This document shows positions 49,101 through 58,740 of a DNA stretch of 64,000 nucleotides, in pieces. The number at the start of each line of letters is the position of its first letter. Positions within the stretch are counted from its first letter, which is position 1. The notes beneath the pieces are model-generated. The model was not told where the DNA came from and did no database searches. It saw only the letters and a program-made list of their open reading frames with translations. The stretch is from Isoetes taiwanensis (taxonomy: Eukaryota > Streptophyta > Lycopodiopsida > Isoetales > Isoetaceae): the NCBI GenBank assembly GCA_021234155.1, contig JAJEKV010000020.1:2405275-2469274 (forward strand), in the 5' to 3' direction. A program made the position numbers and the translations under genes.

Positions 49101-50874
49101 TCTTGTCTTCTTTGCTTCCTTCCGATTCCGCTCACTAATCTCAAGCTTGAAGATGTATGCCACTTGCTCACTCTTAAAGCACTTGAACGATCGTTTAGAA
49201 GACATACACCGCATGATGGGAACAACTTCTTTACCTGTTATCTCAATGATCTTGCCGCCGGTCTTTGGGAAGGTCACCTTCCGCTTTCCACAATCAATAA
49301 TGGCCCTCGCTGGTCCAAGGTACTCCATACCTATTATCAAGTCATATTTGCCGATGCCCATTACCTCTGCCCCCATCCGGATCTTAATCCCGGCAAGTCG
49401 ATGTCAAAGTTGATTCTTTTACCGCCAGTTCGCCTTCTTTGCTCCACTTGCTAAGACAACGGGCCTTGGCTTTGACTTTAATGGTTTCAACTTCAACATT
49501 TGAACCATTCGGGAGATGCAAAGTTATGGCTACTTCCCCAATCTATCAGGACTATAAATGACTTGGCCTTGGCCTTTCCCACTGGGAAATTACTTTATCG
49601 CGGCTTTCTCTTTTGCTCAGATCTATTGCGGCAAAGATATGACACTCACCACCGAATGTAGTCGCGGGCCTCCTCGCCGCCGCCGTCGAACCGAGTGTCC
49701 CAATCTCCCAACTCTCTAGGCCACTCATGACATATGGGCGATTCATTTGTCCTATGGCCTGGCTGAAACACCAAGCAAAGCCGCTTTTCTATGCACTCCT
49801 GTCTCTTTTCCTTGGGCATGGCCTGCAAAAGGATCGCCTTTGCTTTGGAGTAGTTTGACCCTTCCCCTGCTTTGTCTTTGAAGGACACCGCTTCTTCTCC
49901 TCGCCGTTTCCCTTGATTGCCACTATATGGGGCTCTAGCTGGTCCTGGCCGGCTGTCCTCGGCTAAAACCGCCTGCTTGCCTTGCCTTTATCTTGGTAAT
50001 ACTTGCCTCCTCGCCCGCTATTCTCCGAGGTCCTTCCCTTGCAAGCTTATTGCCTTGACTCCGCCTCGATCTTCGTTCTAGGGTTTATTGCCCTTACAAG
50101 CTTGCGGATCTCCTCATTCAGACCTTCAATGTAGCTTTCCACCGCATGCTTCTCACCTAACTTTGGCACATACAAATTTTAGCCTCATAAATTCCTCTCG
50201 TGTATTTCAGTCTTGACTTGTTGCCTTGCCGCAACCTCGTAGAACTGCTTGCATCATCATACCGACTTGTGCTCTCTTGGAACGTAATGGCGCTTTGAAG
50301 GCTTTAGCAAACTTCTTGAACCTGCAAGCATCCCTGGCAAGCCATGAGCCTTGGCATAGCCCTTCCACCAAATGCGTCTTTGCTCCCTTCGTGTTCATTT
50401 GTTGCCACCCTGCCTTTATCCTTATCCTTCATACTATAGGCATTGCCGTATTCGCTCATCTCGTCAAGCCAAGCCTCTGCCTCCATGCCTGACCTGTTCT
50501 CGCCTGAGAATTGCTCGAGCTTCCTGGCCTTCCAAACATTTCCCAATCACGAGTCTACTTTCTTACGGTAGTCGAGGTTCTTGTGTCCCTTTGTCGTCCC
50601 CTCCCGTGGTTCCTCCGCCTTTAGATGCCTGCCGGACTTGATTCTGCTCTTCTTCTTCCTCAGAATCGGAGTCTGAATCTGAGCTTGAGTCGGAGGAGTC
50701 CGAGCTGGGGGACCTTCCTCTCTTGCTCCTCTTCTTGTCTCTTCCTGTTCTCCGAGCTGATGCTTGCGGCAGTTGAGCGTTACCCACCGAACCTGCTCCT
50801 GCTTGTGCGGCTAGCAAGGCCTTTATCTGTTCGAGGTCCGTCCTCATTTGCGATATTTCTTCTTCTGGGGTCAT
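46157..50874 (-). pseudogene. gag-pol of the Ty3/Gypsy chromovirus (broken)
   Basis: Parts from the gag end: gag start MTPEEEISQMRTDLEQIK with a Ser/Asp/Glu-rich stretch (50,563-50,874); gag core with LEQFSGEN (about 50,300-50,546); aspartic-protease region with [10 protein letters not shown] (about 49,300-49,360); reverse transcriptase with [19 protein letters not shown] (about 48,770-48,830) and FFDDILVYS (about 48,475-48,510); RNase H (47,600-48,015); integrase zinc finger with H..H..C..C (about 47,330-47,480); integrase core with SMDFITGLP, SDRDPKF and HPQTDGQTERTNRI (46,750-47,282); and a C-terminal chromodomain with YLVKWKHLPVEDATWV (about 46,220-46,310). Chromodomains in this lineage read histone marks and guide integration. 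Several interruptions are present. Confidence 0.9.
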
Positions 50875-51162
50875 TTGTCCAAATTCTTCAAGGTGGGTTC
50901 CTTTGCCGGGCGTGGCACAGGCGGGCTCTCGTTCCCAGAAGTTCAGCGGTTATTGTTCTCTGGCGCTTAGGCCTCTAGCTGCATACACAAGTGGTTCATA
51001 TCTACATGGTTAGTTTTCCTTGCTTTCTTGCATTATTTATGTTTGTTGGCATGGTTGAGGGGACACAAAATATATCAACAAAACATTTATAGTGCAAGAG
51101 AATGTTATCTTTATATTTTATATTACACTAATACAAGAACTTGCAACTACTGCTAATCATTT

Positions 51163-52679
51163 CTGTTGATGTCGGTAAGATGGATTATCCTCCAGGAACT
51201 TTTTCACTTGGGCTGTTCCCACTGAGTGGCCCAAGTTCCTAAGGACATTGGCTGGAGATCCACCTTGTAATGCCCTTGCCAAATCTTCTATTCTCATGGG
51301 TGGGAGGTATAAGTCATTGCCACGATCTTACCTTGCCCGCTGTAAGGTATGGCGAAGTCGAAGACGCCGAGTGCTACCGCTCTTTTCACCGTGATTGCAT
51401 ACTCGGTGTTAAGGGGTAGCCGTGCATGCCGGCCGAATCCTGAGAGTGCAATCAGCAGCGATACTCCTTCCTCGCCTCTGGGGGTGAATTTGCGGTGGAT
51501 AACCGCTATTCTTCCATCCATCAGCAATGGCAGGTAATAGCGTAATGACCTGTCGTTGCGAGACGGGTCCTCGGCCACTCGGTATCCAGCTCTGTGTCTG
51601 CTTCCGAAATCATCAACCTCCACCGTGGTGAGCTCCCCAGTAGTCTCCGATCGTTGGTCAAGCCCTCCCCGAGGTCGAATTCACCGTCCTATCCCGGGAG
51701 GTGTCTTTGACGAAGCTTGCCGTTAGGATGTTTGAGGTCGCATAGCGGATCCCCATCTGCCTGGAGAGCAAGGAACTCTTCCTCCGGCCGGTAGCTTGTT
51801 CTCGGCCTTGTCCGCCTCCATGATCCTCCTGATGTTGTCAGTAGGCTTGGATGCCTGAGGTAAACTCTCCCGTGTAAGTGTCGGCTTCCCTTACTTGGAG
51901 GGGAAGTCGACTCTCCTGACGATGAAGTCGCCCAAGTCCGCTCTTCTGAGTTGGTGCAGCAACTCTTCAGGCCGGTACTCCTTTCCCCGCGACCCGGGAG
52001 GTTTTGAATGTCGCTTAGGAGTAGAAACTCCTCACCTTCGACGATAATGGGAGCTAGGCTTGTGATGCCTAACCCGGGGGTGGCGCGACTCGAGAGTCTG
52101 CCGCTTCTTTCAAGTCTTGCCACTCCTGCTACCGCTGTCGCCGCCTCTGGCTGGGTCGAGCTCGACATCGCCTTCCTCCTCCTCGATTCTGCTCATCCGA
52201 GTCTTCTTCCTTCCCTTCCTGCCCCGCTCATACCGCGGTGAGGAGCCGTTGTTCTCTTTGCTACGGCTAATGGATCCACGCCCATGGGGAATGGAGGTTT
52301 CCCCACGATGTTCTCGCACGGGTGGAAAAAGATTGCCGTGGCAAAGTTGAAAGAGAAGTACTTGGTCCCCGCTGATTAGGACCATTGGCTCGGTGTGCGG
52401 TGCGCTTTGTTTGTGAGGTATTTGGCGATGTTCGGACATCGCCTAATGCCGCCTGCAGAGGACTGCCTAGGAACAAAATATCCTACACAAGGGGAGTTGC
52501 ACTAGCTACGGGTTCTACCCTAGCTTGGAACTCACCAAGACTCTACTATAAGTCGGGTCGCGTGCAAGGTTGCTTGACGCCTACCTCCTTCCCGAAGATC
52601 CGAAGATTTGGTCGACGTCGGCCTCAAGAAAGATGAGCGCCGGGCGCTGTACCATCTCTCCGAAATTAGAAGTTGCCAT
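51163..52679 (-). pseudogene. Second accessory ORF of the LTR element, unknown (broken)
   Basis: Lies between the histone-like ORF and gag, about 500 codons in extent, starting near an ATG at 52,679 (MATSNFGEMVQRPALIFLEA). It has its own hairpin and TATA cassette upstream. The middle is rich in Arg, Ser and acidic residues. A better-preserved distal part (51,294-51,623) includes RYYLPLLMDGRIAVIHRKF and LNTEYAITVKRAVALGVFDF, and the end (about 51,163-51,300) has LARALQGGSPANVLRNLGHS. I recognise no domain. Extra ORFs between LTR and gag are known in some other Ty3/Gypsy lineages (for example Tat/Ogre), but I know no counterpart of this one. Broken in several places. Confidence 0.55.
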
Positions 52680-52793
52680 TGATTAATTGCGTAAGAGGGT
52701 AACAAACGGTTGCAAGAGCGCCTCGGGAGTTGGGAAATCGGCTAGAAGGGCAGGAGCAGATTTGTAGGGTGCTATCCGAGAAGTGACTCGGGT

Positions 52794-53259
52794 CTATTTA
52801 TAGAAAAGGGGAAACCCTAATTTTTGGATGACTTGAAAATTTCCTAGGATTGGGTAATTCTAACTTATCCGAGGTCAAAATAGGAGTTTGAGGACTATAG
52901 GAGATGCTTGAGCAAGGCTAGGTTACCTAAAAGATGCTATGCAAGAGGTTTGAAGGTGACTTTGACAAGTCCCGGTGAAGAATTGGTAAGAGGTCTCACG
53001 CCTTGCGCCTCGCTTCAAAACTAACTTTTGTTTTGCGACCAGCGCGAAAACGTGAGACATCAGTCCCATTTTAATCAAAGATGTCCAACTTGGGTAAACT
53101 AATGGTGTAAGGGTGATGGGCTCATCAAATTAGGCAGAATCGACCCCTTATTTGGTCAATTTGGAGCTGTTTTGGTCAAGCTTGGGCGAGGTCTCACAGC
53201 TTTGCGCTCGCTTCAATCCTAACTTTTGTTTTATGACGAGGCGCGAAATGCTGTGAGAC
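52794..53259 (-). promoter_or_regulatory. Promoter cassette 2: twin hairpins and TATA box
   Basis: Two related hairpins at 53,190-53,259 and 52,992-53,058 share outer arms GTCTCAC..GTGAGAC and inner GCGC..CGC segments around a loop with AACTTTTGTTTT. They are followed in element direction by CTATAAATAGA at 52,793-52,803 and an ATG at 52,679. The same arrangement precedes the histone-like ORF, so this looks like a duplicated internal promoter for the second accessory ORF. Confidence 0.65.
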
Positions 53260-53406
53260 ATCATGTCTCTCGGCTCCCAAATGTCCTATTTCACCGAAAT
53301 AAAAGCTAAAACTTATTAATTTGCTCTAATTACCCAAGTTTATGTTATCAAGGTACACAAAATTGCTCTATATTACAAAAATTTTAATTATTTACAACAA
53401 AAGTTT

Positions 53407-54672
53407 CTATATGCGTTCTCCCTTAATGCGGGTCGCAAGACTCATGTCTTGTCGCATTAAGGTTACTCGCTTGGCGTGGATAGTGCAGGCTGTTGAATCT
53501 TCAAAATGTTGTACTATCTTTGCCTCAGCCGCCTCTTGCATTGCCAAGCGCCTAAGTCTGCGACTCTAAAGTCCGCTCAGAGGCTCTGCATCACTTCACG
53601 CACCAACCGAGCGAAGGGGGCACGGGGGATTAGGAGACCGTAGCTGCGCTGGAAGTGTCTAATCTCCCTTAGCGCTCTTCTCTCCACCTCCTTTCTATCA
53701 GCTTTCTTCTTTGGTGGTGGCTTGGGAACCTTGGGCTTCGGTGGTGGCGGCTTTAAGGTTTGCTGCTTCGTTGGTCGCCCTCCCTCGATGACCCTAACCC
53801 TGTTTTCTTCATAATATTGGTTATAGGCCTCCCATTTCTTCATGTAGGCCTCGTGCTCCCTCATCTTCCTCTCGTAGATCTTCACCCTGTCGGTGACGTA
53901 GGCTTCCCGGGCAGGTCTTGGTTGCTTCTTTCTATCCCATGCCGGGTACTCAGGGGGGTTCTGCACTTGGTCCTGCTGGGGTTGCTCAGGTGCTGGCTGC
54001 TCAGGTGCTGGCTGCTCAGGTGCTTCCTGTTCATCGCCTGGGTGCTTGGAAGAGCTCCCACCTGCAGCATTAGGGTCGAAGTCCTCCTCCCGGAAAGTCG
54101 TCCGGGAGGGTTTGGGGTTCGTCGGGGTTGCCCCGCTCCTTGATGATAATATTTGGGTTGACCTCTTCCTTGGCCAGGCAGTCTTCGTTCTCCTTATGCC
54201 AGCCACGAACTTCCCCTTTCTCTTTCTTCTTTTCTTCGCTGCCTTTTGTTCCTCTTCCTTCCTTTTTCCTCTTTTTGTCTTCCCTTTTCTTACGCGGCGC
54301 TCGTACTTTCGATGAACCTTCTAAGGTTACGCTACCTCCGGCTCGGACACTGTCACTGCTCATCACGCTCGAGGATCTACGTGGGTCGCGTCTGGATAGT
54401 GCGCTTGTTCTGCTGCGGATCTCCCGCTCTATTTCTTCATACACCCTCCCTCGTCTAAAATCGTCCATGGAGTTTGGTGATGTGGCCTCGTCCTCCTCCA
54501 CCTGCTGGTTGAAGACATCAATCAGATCGGAGGTGTCTTGCTCTTCGTCCGAAGGCGAACGACCCCCTCTTGCGAGCCTCTCACGAAGCATCTTCCGAAT
54601 GATCTCTGCCTCAGTGGCGCTGGTGGTTTCGCCTGGGCGACGCTTCCTTGCGGTCTGTTTGGTTCGGGCCAT
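53407..54672 (-). pseudogene. Histone H3-like ORF of the LTR element (broken)
   Basis: The first ORF after the 5' LTR. It starts MARTKQTARK, the universal H3 N-terminus including the K4 and K9 positions, then departs (RRPGE). A long linker follows: Arg/Ser-rich, a Lys-rich block with APRKKREDKKRKKEG, an APEQP repeat and a Pro/Lys-rich PKPPPKKK stretch. The C-terminal part is a histone fold with ALREIRHFQRSYGLLIPRAP and RLVREV (alpha-N and alpha-1), then [16 protein letters not shown] (alpha-2) and [12 protein letters not shown] (alpha-3 entry), ending RIKGERI. Extent is about 420 codons against 136 for H3. RHFQ, LLIP and VTLMR are more like CENH3; the ending is more like canonical H3. Interrupted in a few places. 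If expressed it should enter nucleosomes or bind H3 partners; that role is inference. Confidence 0.88.
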
Positions 54673-54773
54673 GCTTTACGGATCGTCAATCGGATAAAAG
54701 CGCCGAAAGATCGCCTAAGTTGGGAAGAGCGGATTTCTAGGGCTTGGACGAAAAAAATGAGGGGGTTCTACAT

Positions 54774-55141
54774 CTATTTATAGCTTGGGGACTTTTAGGT
54801 CAAAACTCAAGTTGCTCTGTTTAACATGCTAAGGCACCAATTTATCTAAAACTTATACTTATTTCAGACTTTTTCTACCCATTGGTCTCACAGCTTGCGC
54901 CTCGTTCCAATACTAATGTTTAGTTTTGCGACCAGGCGCGAGCTGTGAGATCTCATACATTTCTAGGGTTTTTAGGTAATTAAAACATGCTATTCTAACT
55001 AATTCCTACCTTAGAATTAGCCTTACCACATTATTTTTCTCAGATTCATCATGTTTTGGTGTCCTTGGCTCAATGTCTCATAGCTTGCGCCTCGCTTCAA
55101 AACAAAAAGTTAGTTTTGCGACCAGGCGCGAGCTGTGAGAC
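54774..55141 (-). promoter_or_regulatory. Promoter cassette 1: twin hairpins and TATA box
   Basis: Hairpins at 55,074-55,141 and 54,884-54,950 have arms GTCTCACAGCT and AGCTGTGAGAC plus inner TTGCGCC..GGCGCGA and an AACTAA/TTAGTTTTGCG part. CTATAAATAGATG follows at 54,771-54,783, and the ATG of the histone-like ORF is at 54,672. Hairpin spacing (190 bp) matches cassette 2 (198 bp). The arms are conserved while the surrounding sequence is not, which argues for function as a protein-binding site or RNA structure. Confidence 0.65.
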
Positions 55142-55326
55142 CACCTTACTTGGAAAATTTTGGCTCATTCTTTTTAATCTTGTTAAATTCCAATTCACTT
55201 AATTGTTACTAGCTTAGCATAACTACAAAGGTGAGAAAAAAAAAAAAAAAATTCCCACTTTTCGAGGCTTGAGGACCCTATCGTTTAGTACTATCGGGAA
55301 CATGGTCGCTTTGCTCTTGGTCTCCA

Positions 55327-55345
55327 AGAACATTGCTCGATACCA
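55327..55345 (-). promoter_or_regulatory. Primer-binding site (initiator Met tRNA)
   Basis: Immediately inside the 5' LTR the minus strand reads TGGTATCGAGCA, matching the common plant PBS TGGTATCAGAGC except at one CAG position. This fixes the transcription direction as minus and the 5' LTR as the right-hand one. Confidence 0.75.
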
Positions 55346-55346
55346 C

Positions 55347-56932
55347 CGTGACGCCCCCTACTGTGATACGATGCACTCACCGTATACAACCGTGAGTTCA
55401 TCCCCATACCAGCTCGTACAATGCCAATACAGGGGCCCTCACATGACACCGCAAACCGTGAACGGGTTCCAAAGTGGGAAGAGTGGAAGGTCATTGCACC
55501 CCGTCTCCCTCGGGGCCTACCTAGCCAAGCTGAGCGTAAACATACATGTCGGTAGCACATACATCAACATCATACGACCATCGCTGGCGATGGTCCTCCA
55601 CATATCTGCATAGGCGAAGATCAAGACATCACATAGGGAATCCTACCCAAGGCTCGCACCGCGGGGATGGACCGACGAGCTTGGGTCTCCGAGTTCATTG
55701 CGATGCAAATTCATGGCAATGGATTTGGCTGGCATAAGAACATGGCCTAGGGTAGTCCACTCCATCCGCCCCCTCCCCGCGCACACTTTGCGAGTAGGCT
55801 GAAAAAGTGTTGGGACTCTGACCTTAGCCCTCACGGGATGCATAGCCGAGGGGCTATATCCTCGGGTTACATCTCCCCCAGTTCGATGGGGCGGTGTAGG
55901 GATCTCTCCCTCCAGAGATCTACAATGCTGACTCAAGGTGACTAGAGGGCCACTGCCCGTATTCGACTTGAACTCAATGGAAGGTCATATTCACCACCTC
56001 ACGAGTGTCGAGCCCATGCCTTGCCCACACGCAGTGGCAAGCCATTAGACCTAGTCACAAAGGACCCCGTGATTTCTAACACACCATAGGGGTCGCTCAA
56101 GAGTCGAGAACATGAACCTCCTTATAAGCCGATCGGCCCCTTCACCCACAAACCGTGTGTGTCTTGTGCAAGTGTGCCGCAACTACAGTGTGCTAGAGAG
56201 GCTACTCTAGGAGCATCAACTACAAGGCTTTAGGTCTCTACCCCCCTTCCCAATACAAGGAGTTCACAGAGATACATCATCCAAATACATCACAGAAGAA
56301 CTAAAGAACTAGATCTAATCATAGAGTTAGGTTCTTTAGTTAGTGTCCGAGATCTAAGATCTAGATAGCTACTATGGGCAATTTAATAGTCTAAACCTAC
56401 TGATTCTATGACTAGAAGACGGTTTAAGCTATTAAATTGACCAAATACCTGATCCTTGAGTGGCTCCCCTGACCTGAGTTCAACCATCCCGGCCGAAATG
56501 AGCCAATTCAGTGGGAACCGATGGTGCAATTCGCTTAGGGCTGTCGGGAGGCGGTTTTGGCTCTGGGGCAGCCAAAACCGAGCTCTAAAACCCTAAGGAC
56601 GAAAAAACTAGCAAGCTAGGGTTTTCCTACCCTAAATAGACATGGGGTTTAGGCTAGGGTTTCCAATTACCCAATTTGGCATGTGGGATAATTGGAAAGG
56701 CCCCACTTGCCTTTAATGGCTAGGTGGCAAAATATGCCAACATGGAAAGGTGTGCCCTCATTAATGTGCACATGTGCACATTAATAATATATGAACACTC
56801 CTAGCAAGTTGCCCCCTAGGGCTACTTACCTGGCTATCCGTTGGCGTACACGTCGGTCGGAGTGGCGTGTATGCGTGGGATTTGGCAAGATGCGATAATG
56901 CCCCGGGACCGTATCTCGTCTTTGAACGCCAC
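55347..56932 (-). repeat. 5' LTR
   Basis: About 1,586 bp, the partner of 43,709-45,285, with the same 26-bp palindrome at 56,760-56,785 and the shared TAGGTCTCTACCCCCCTTCC and GAGATCTAAGATCTAGATAG blocks. It is followed by the GAAAT target duplication at 56,933. Confidence 0.9.
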
Positions 56933-57171
56933 GAAATCCCTATAGCCAACAAATTATATTTCTTATTTGAAGCAAATGAAGAAATTTCAAGACCCTGCAC
57001 AGCAGAAAACAAAGAGAACGTTCCTTCCATTGACTAAAGGCGAAAGACCTCTTCTTAAATCGTCGAAGGCTTCAAATCGGCTATCGCTTTATGTTCCAAG
57101 CCCACTTCTCAAATCCAATCTCTTCATACCAAATTCCACAGATTGTGGAAGAACAAGGGATCGGTAGCATG

Positions 57172-57555
57172 AAAGGGGTTCTTATTTTTGCCTTCGCTGT
57201 GTTCTGCGTTCTTTTCGTAATCCTGGCCGATCTAAAAATGTCGTTGATTTGCACCAGATGCACGACCCAATGATTCAGAGTTCCGGCAAGTAGACAGAGG
57301 AGGAGGAGGGCCACTGCAGGAAACCCAGAATCGGGCAGAAAATTGGAGCTGGAAAAGGAAATCAGAGATTCTCTGCCTGTAACGGAAATTGAGAAAACAG
57401 AGTGCAAAGAGGGTTTTGAATGCGCAGTATGCCTTACTGAATTTTCGCAGGGAGAAAAAGCCAGCATGCTGCCAAGCTGCAAGCATATGTTCCATAGTTG
57501 CTGCATAGATGTCTGGTTCAAATTTCACGCTACCTACCCTTGTAAGGAAAACTGA
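57172..57555 (+). pseudogene. ATL-like RING-H2 E3 ligase, damaged
   Basis: ATL proteins are membrane-anchored plant E3 ubiquitin ligases: one N-terminal transmembrane helix, then a RING-H2 finger. Here MKGVLIFAFAVFCVLFVILA (57,172-57,231) is a clear membrane helix. In another frame, MELEKEIRDSLPVTEIE leads into CAVCLTEFSQGEKASMLP, then CKHMFHSCCIDVWF (57,424-57,525). The Cys and His ligands C-x2-C ... C-x-H-x2-H-x2-C are present. The last pair is degraded: TYPCKEN then stop, where TCPLCR is expected. The frame changes between helix and RING (57,270-57,340), and the protein is far shorter than typical ATLs. Likely a pseudogene, about 235 bp from the LTR element's edge. Confidence 0.65.
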
Positions 57556-57749
57556 CCGAGAACCCTAAAAGATTATCACAATTTTTTCCAACTATATGGA
57601 ACTCTGTCGGATTTGAAAAGAATAAGATTCTTCAATCCCCAAACCATTCTGCCATTGCGCCATTCTTGCCTTAAAATGCTATCCAGGAGGCTTGCATGTT
57701 CAACCTCTAAAATAAAAAGAGGGCTTTTGTTGTGAGCCCTTGGATGTTG

Positions 57750-57911
57750 GACCATTGAAAAAAAAAAGCTAAATCAACGACTAAGAAATGATGTACTCTA
57801 GATGTACGCATTAGTACATCCATTCGAATACGCCATGAAATCATAGAAAAACCTTTGAGAAAAGCGTACAAAAACACAAAGAAAACCCCCTGTTATTATG
57901 CTACATATTAG
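57750..57911. repeat. Dispersed ~125-150 bp repeat, copy 3
   Basis: Closest to copy 1: ACTCTAGATGTAC, TTAGTACATCC, ACAAAAACACAAAGAAAACC and the end TGTTATTATGCTACATATTA match almost base for base. Confidence 0.7.
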
Positions 57912-58740
57912 AGTGAGTGGTTGAATATTAAAACTACTAAAAGACATGTCAGGCCGGTATAAGGTCATGATACATATATTCAAAAACCATATAGATGCTT
58001 TCTTTGTAAATATTTTTATCATCTTCAGTCAAAAGATGCATCAAATTAACAAAATATCAGACTTTGGAGATTAAGCAAACTGTGAAGCAAAAGACCAAAT
58101 TACCTGGATTTGGTGGATCCTGCGTGTTGTTTTGTTTTGCATGATCATGAAACACACTGCTTTGCTAGATCCTATAAAGTTGCTTGCTTGGCTTTCTCAT
58201 CTTTGTCAGTCGAAACTACAAGGAAAAGTAATCATTAAAAATCAAAGACAATAAAAAAGCTTCTTAGCCAGCACGTTCCTCACCTTTAGACGTCAGAATC
58301 TCTTCAAATAATGTCTTCATGATGCAACTTCTTCAAAATTTTAATCTCCCGAATAGCTGCTATGGGATAACTGAAACTTACATGGTTAAGGTCTCCCAAG
58401 GCTATTTTCCCTGGTATGTTTTCAAGCTCGGAACATAACAAAAATGGTGAGACAGTTTCCGAAGTCAATTCTGGTTATAACCTTAAAGATAAGTCAGTCT
58501 GACAAATTTACCAGCATAAAATATCTCTGCAAGATGAATGCGAGATCTGCCTTTGCAGCAATTCGGACGGCGACAAAGGTCGAAGTGTTATACCCATCGA
58601 AAACCCAAATAAACAATTATCTTATAAGAACAAAGATATACCTCAATATTTGCCAACTCCCCTTGTATCATTGCAACGGTATGTACAATCGATTTGAATC
58701 TCCCCACATCATCCCTATCATGGAACAAAAATGCTTCTAA
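57912..58740. other. No gene seen
   Basis: AT-rich sequence. The plus frame at 58,444-58,740 has no recognised content and ends at the LINE boundary. Confidence 0.4.

Larger units (their letters stand above)
43709..56932 (-). mobile_element. Ty3/Gypsy chromovirus with histone H3-like ORF
   Basis: A structurally near-complete LTR retrotransposon of about 13.2 kb in minus orientation. The flanking GAAAT duplication lies at 43,704-43,708 and 56,933-56,937. In element order: 5' LTR, initiator-Met PBS, promoter cassette, histone H3-like ORF, second promoter cassette, an unrecognised ORF, gag, protease, reverse transcriptase, RNase H, integrase, chromodomain, long 3' non-coding region, PPT, 3' LTR. 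The protease-RT-RNase H-integrase order with a C-terminal chromodomain places it among plant chromoviruses. The two LTRs are almost identical outside CG/CHG sites, so it looks young. The reading frames show roughly fifteen or more apparent interruptions overall, so as written it is a fossil. Two additional ORFs between PBS and gag are unusual for chromoviruses. Confidence 0.9.

Noticed and set aside
53407-54672. H3-like ORF as an ordinary host histone gene that happened to sit in the element
   Set aside because: The fold is divergent, the tail is fused to a ~280-residue linker, and it shares a matched promoter cassette with the neighbouring element ORF. A host H3 would be 136 residues and highly conserved. 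Not formally excluded without other copies.
54128-54697. Plus-strand open frame of 189 codons
   Set aside because: It is the antisense shadow of the histone H3-like ORF: Ser/Leu/Phe-rich because it complements Lys/Arg/Glu-rich codons.
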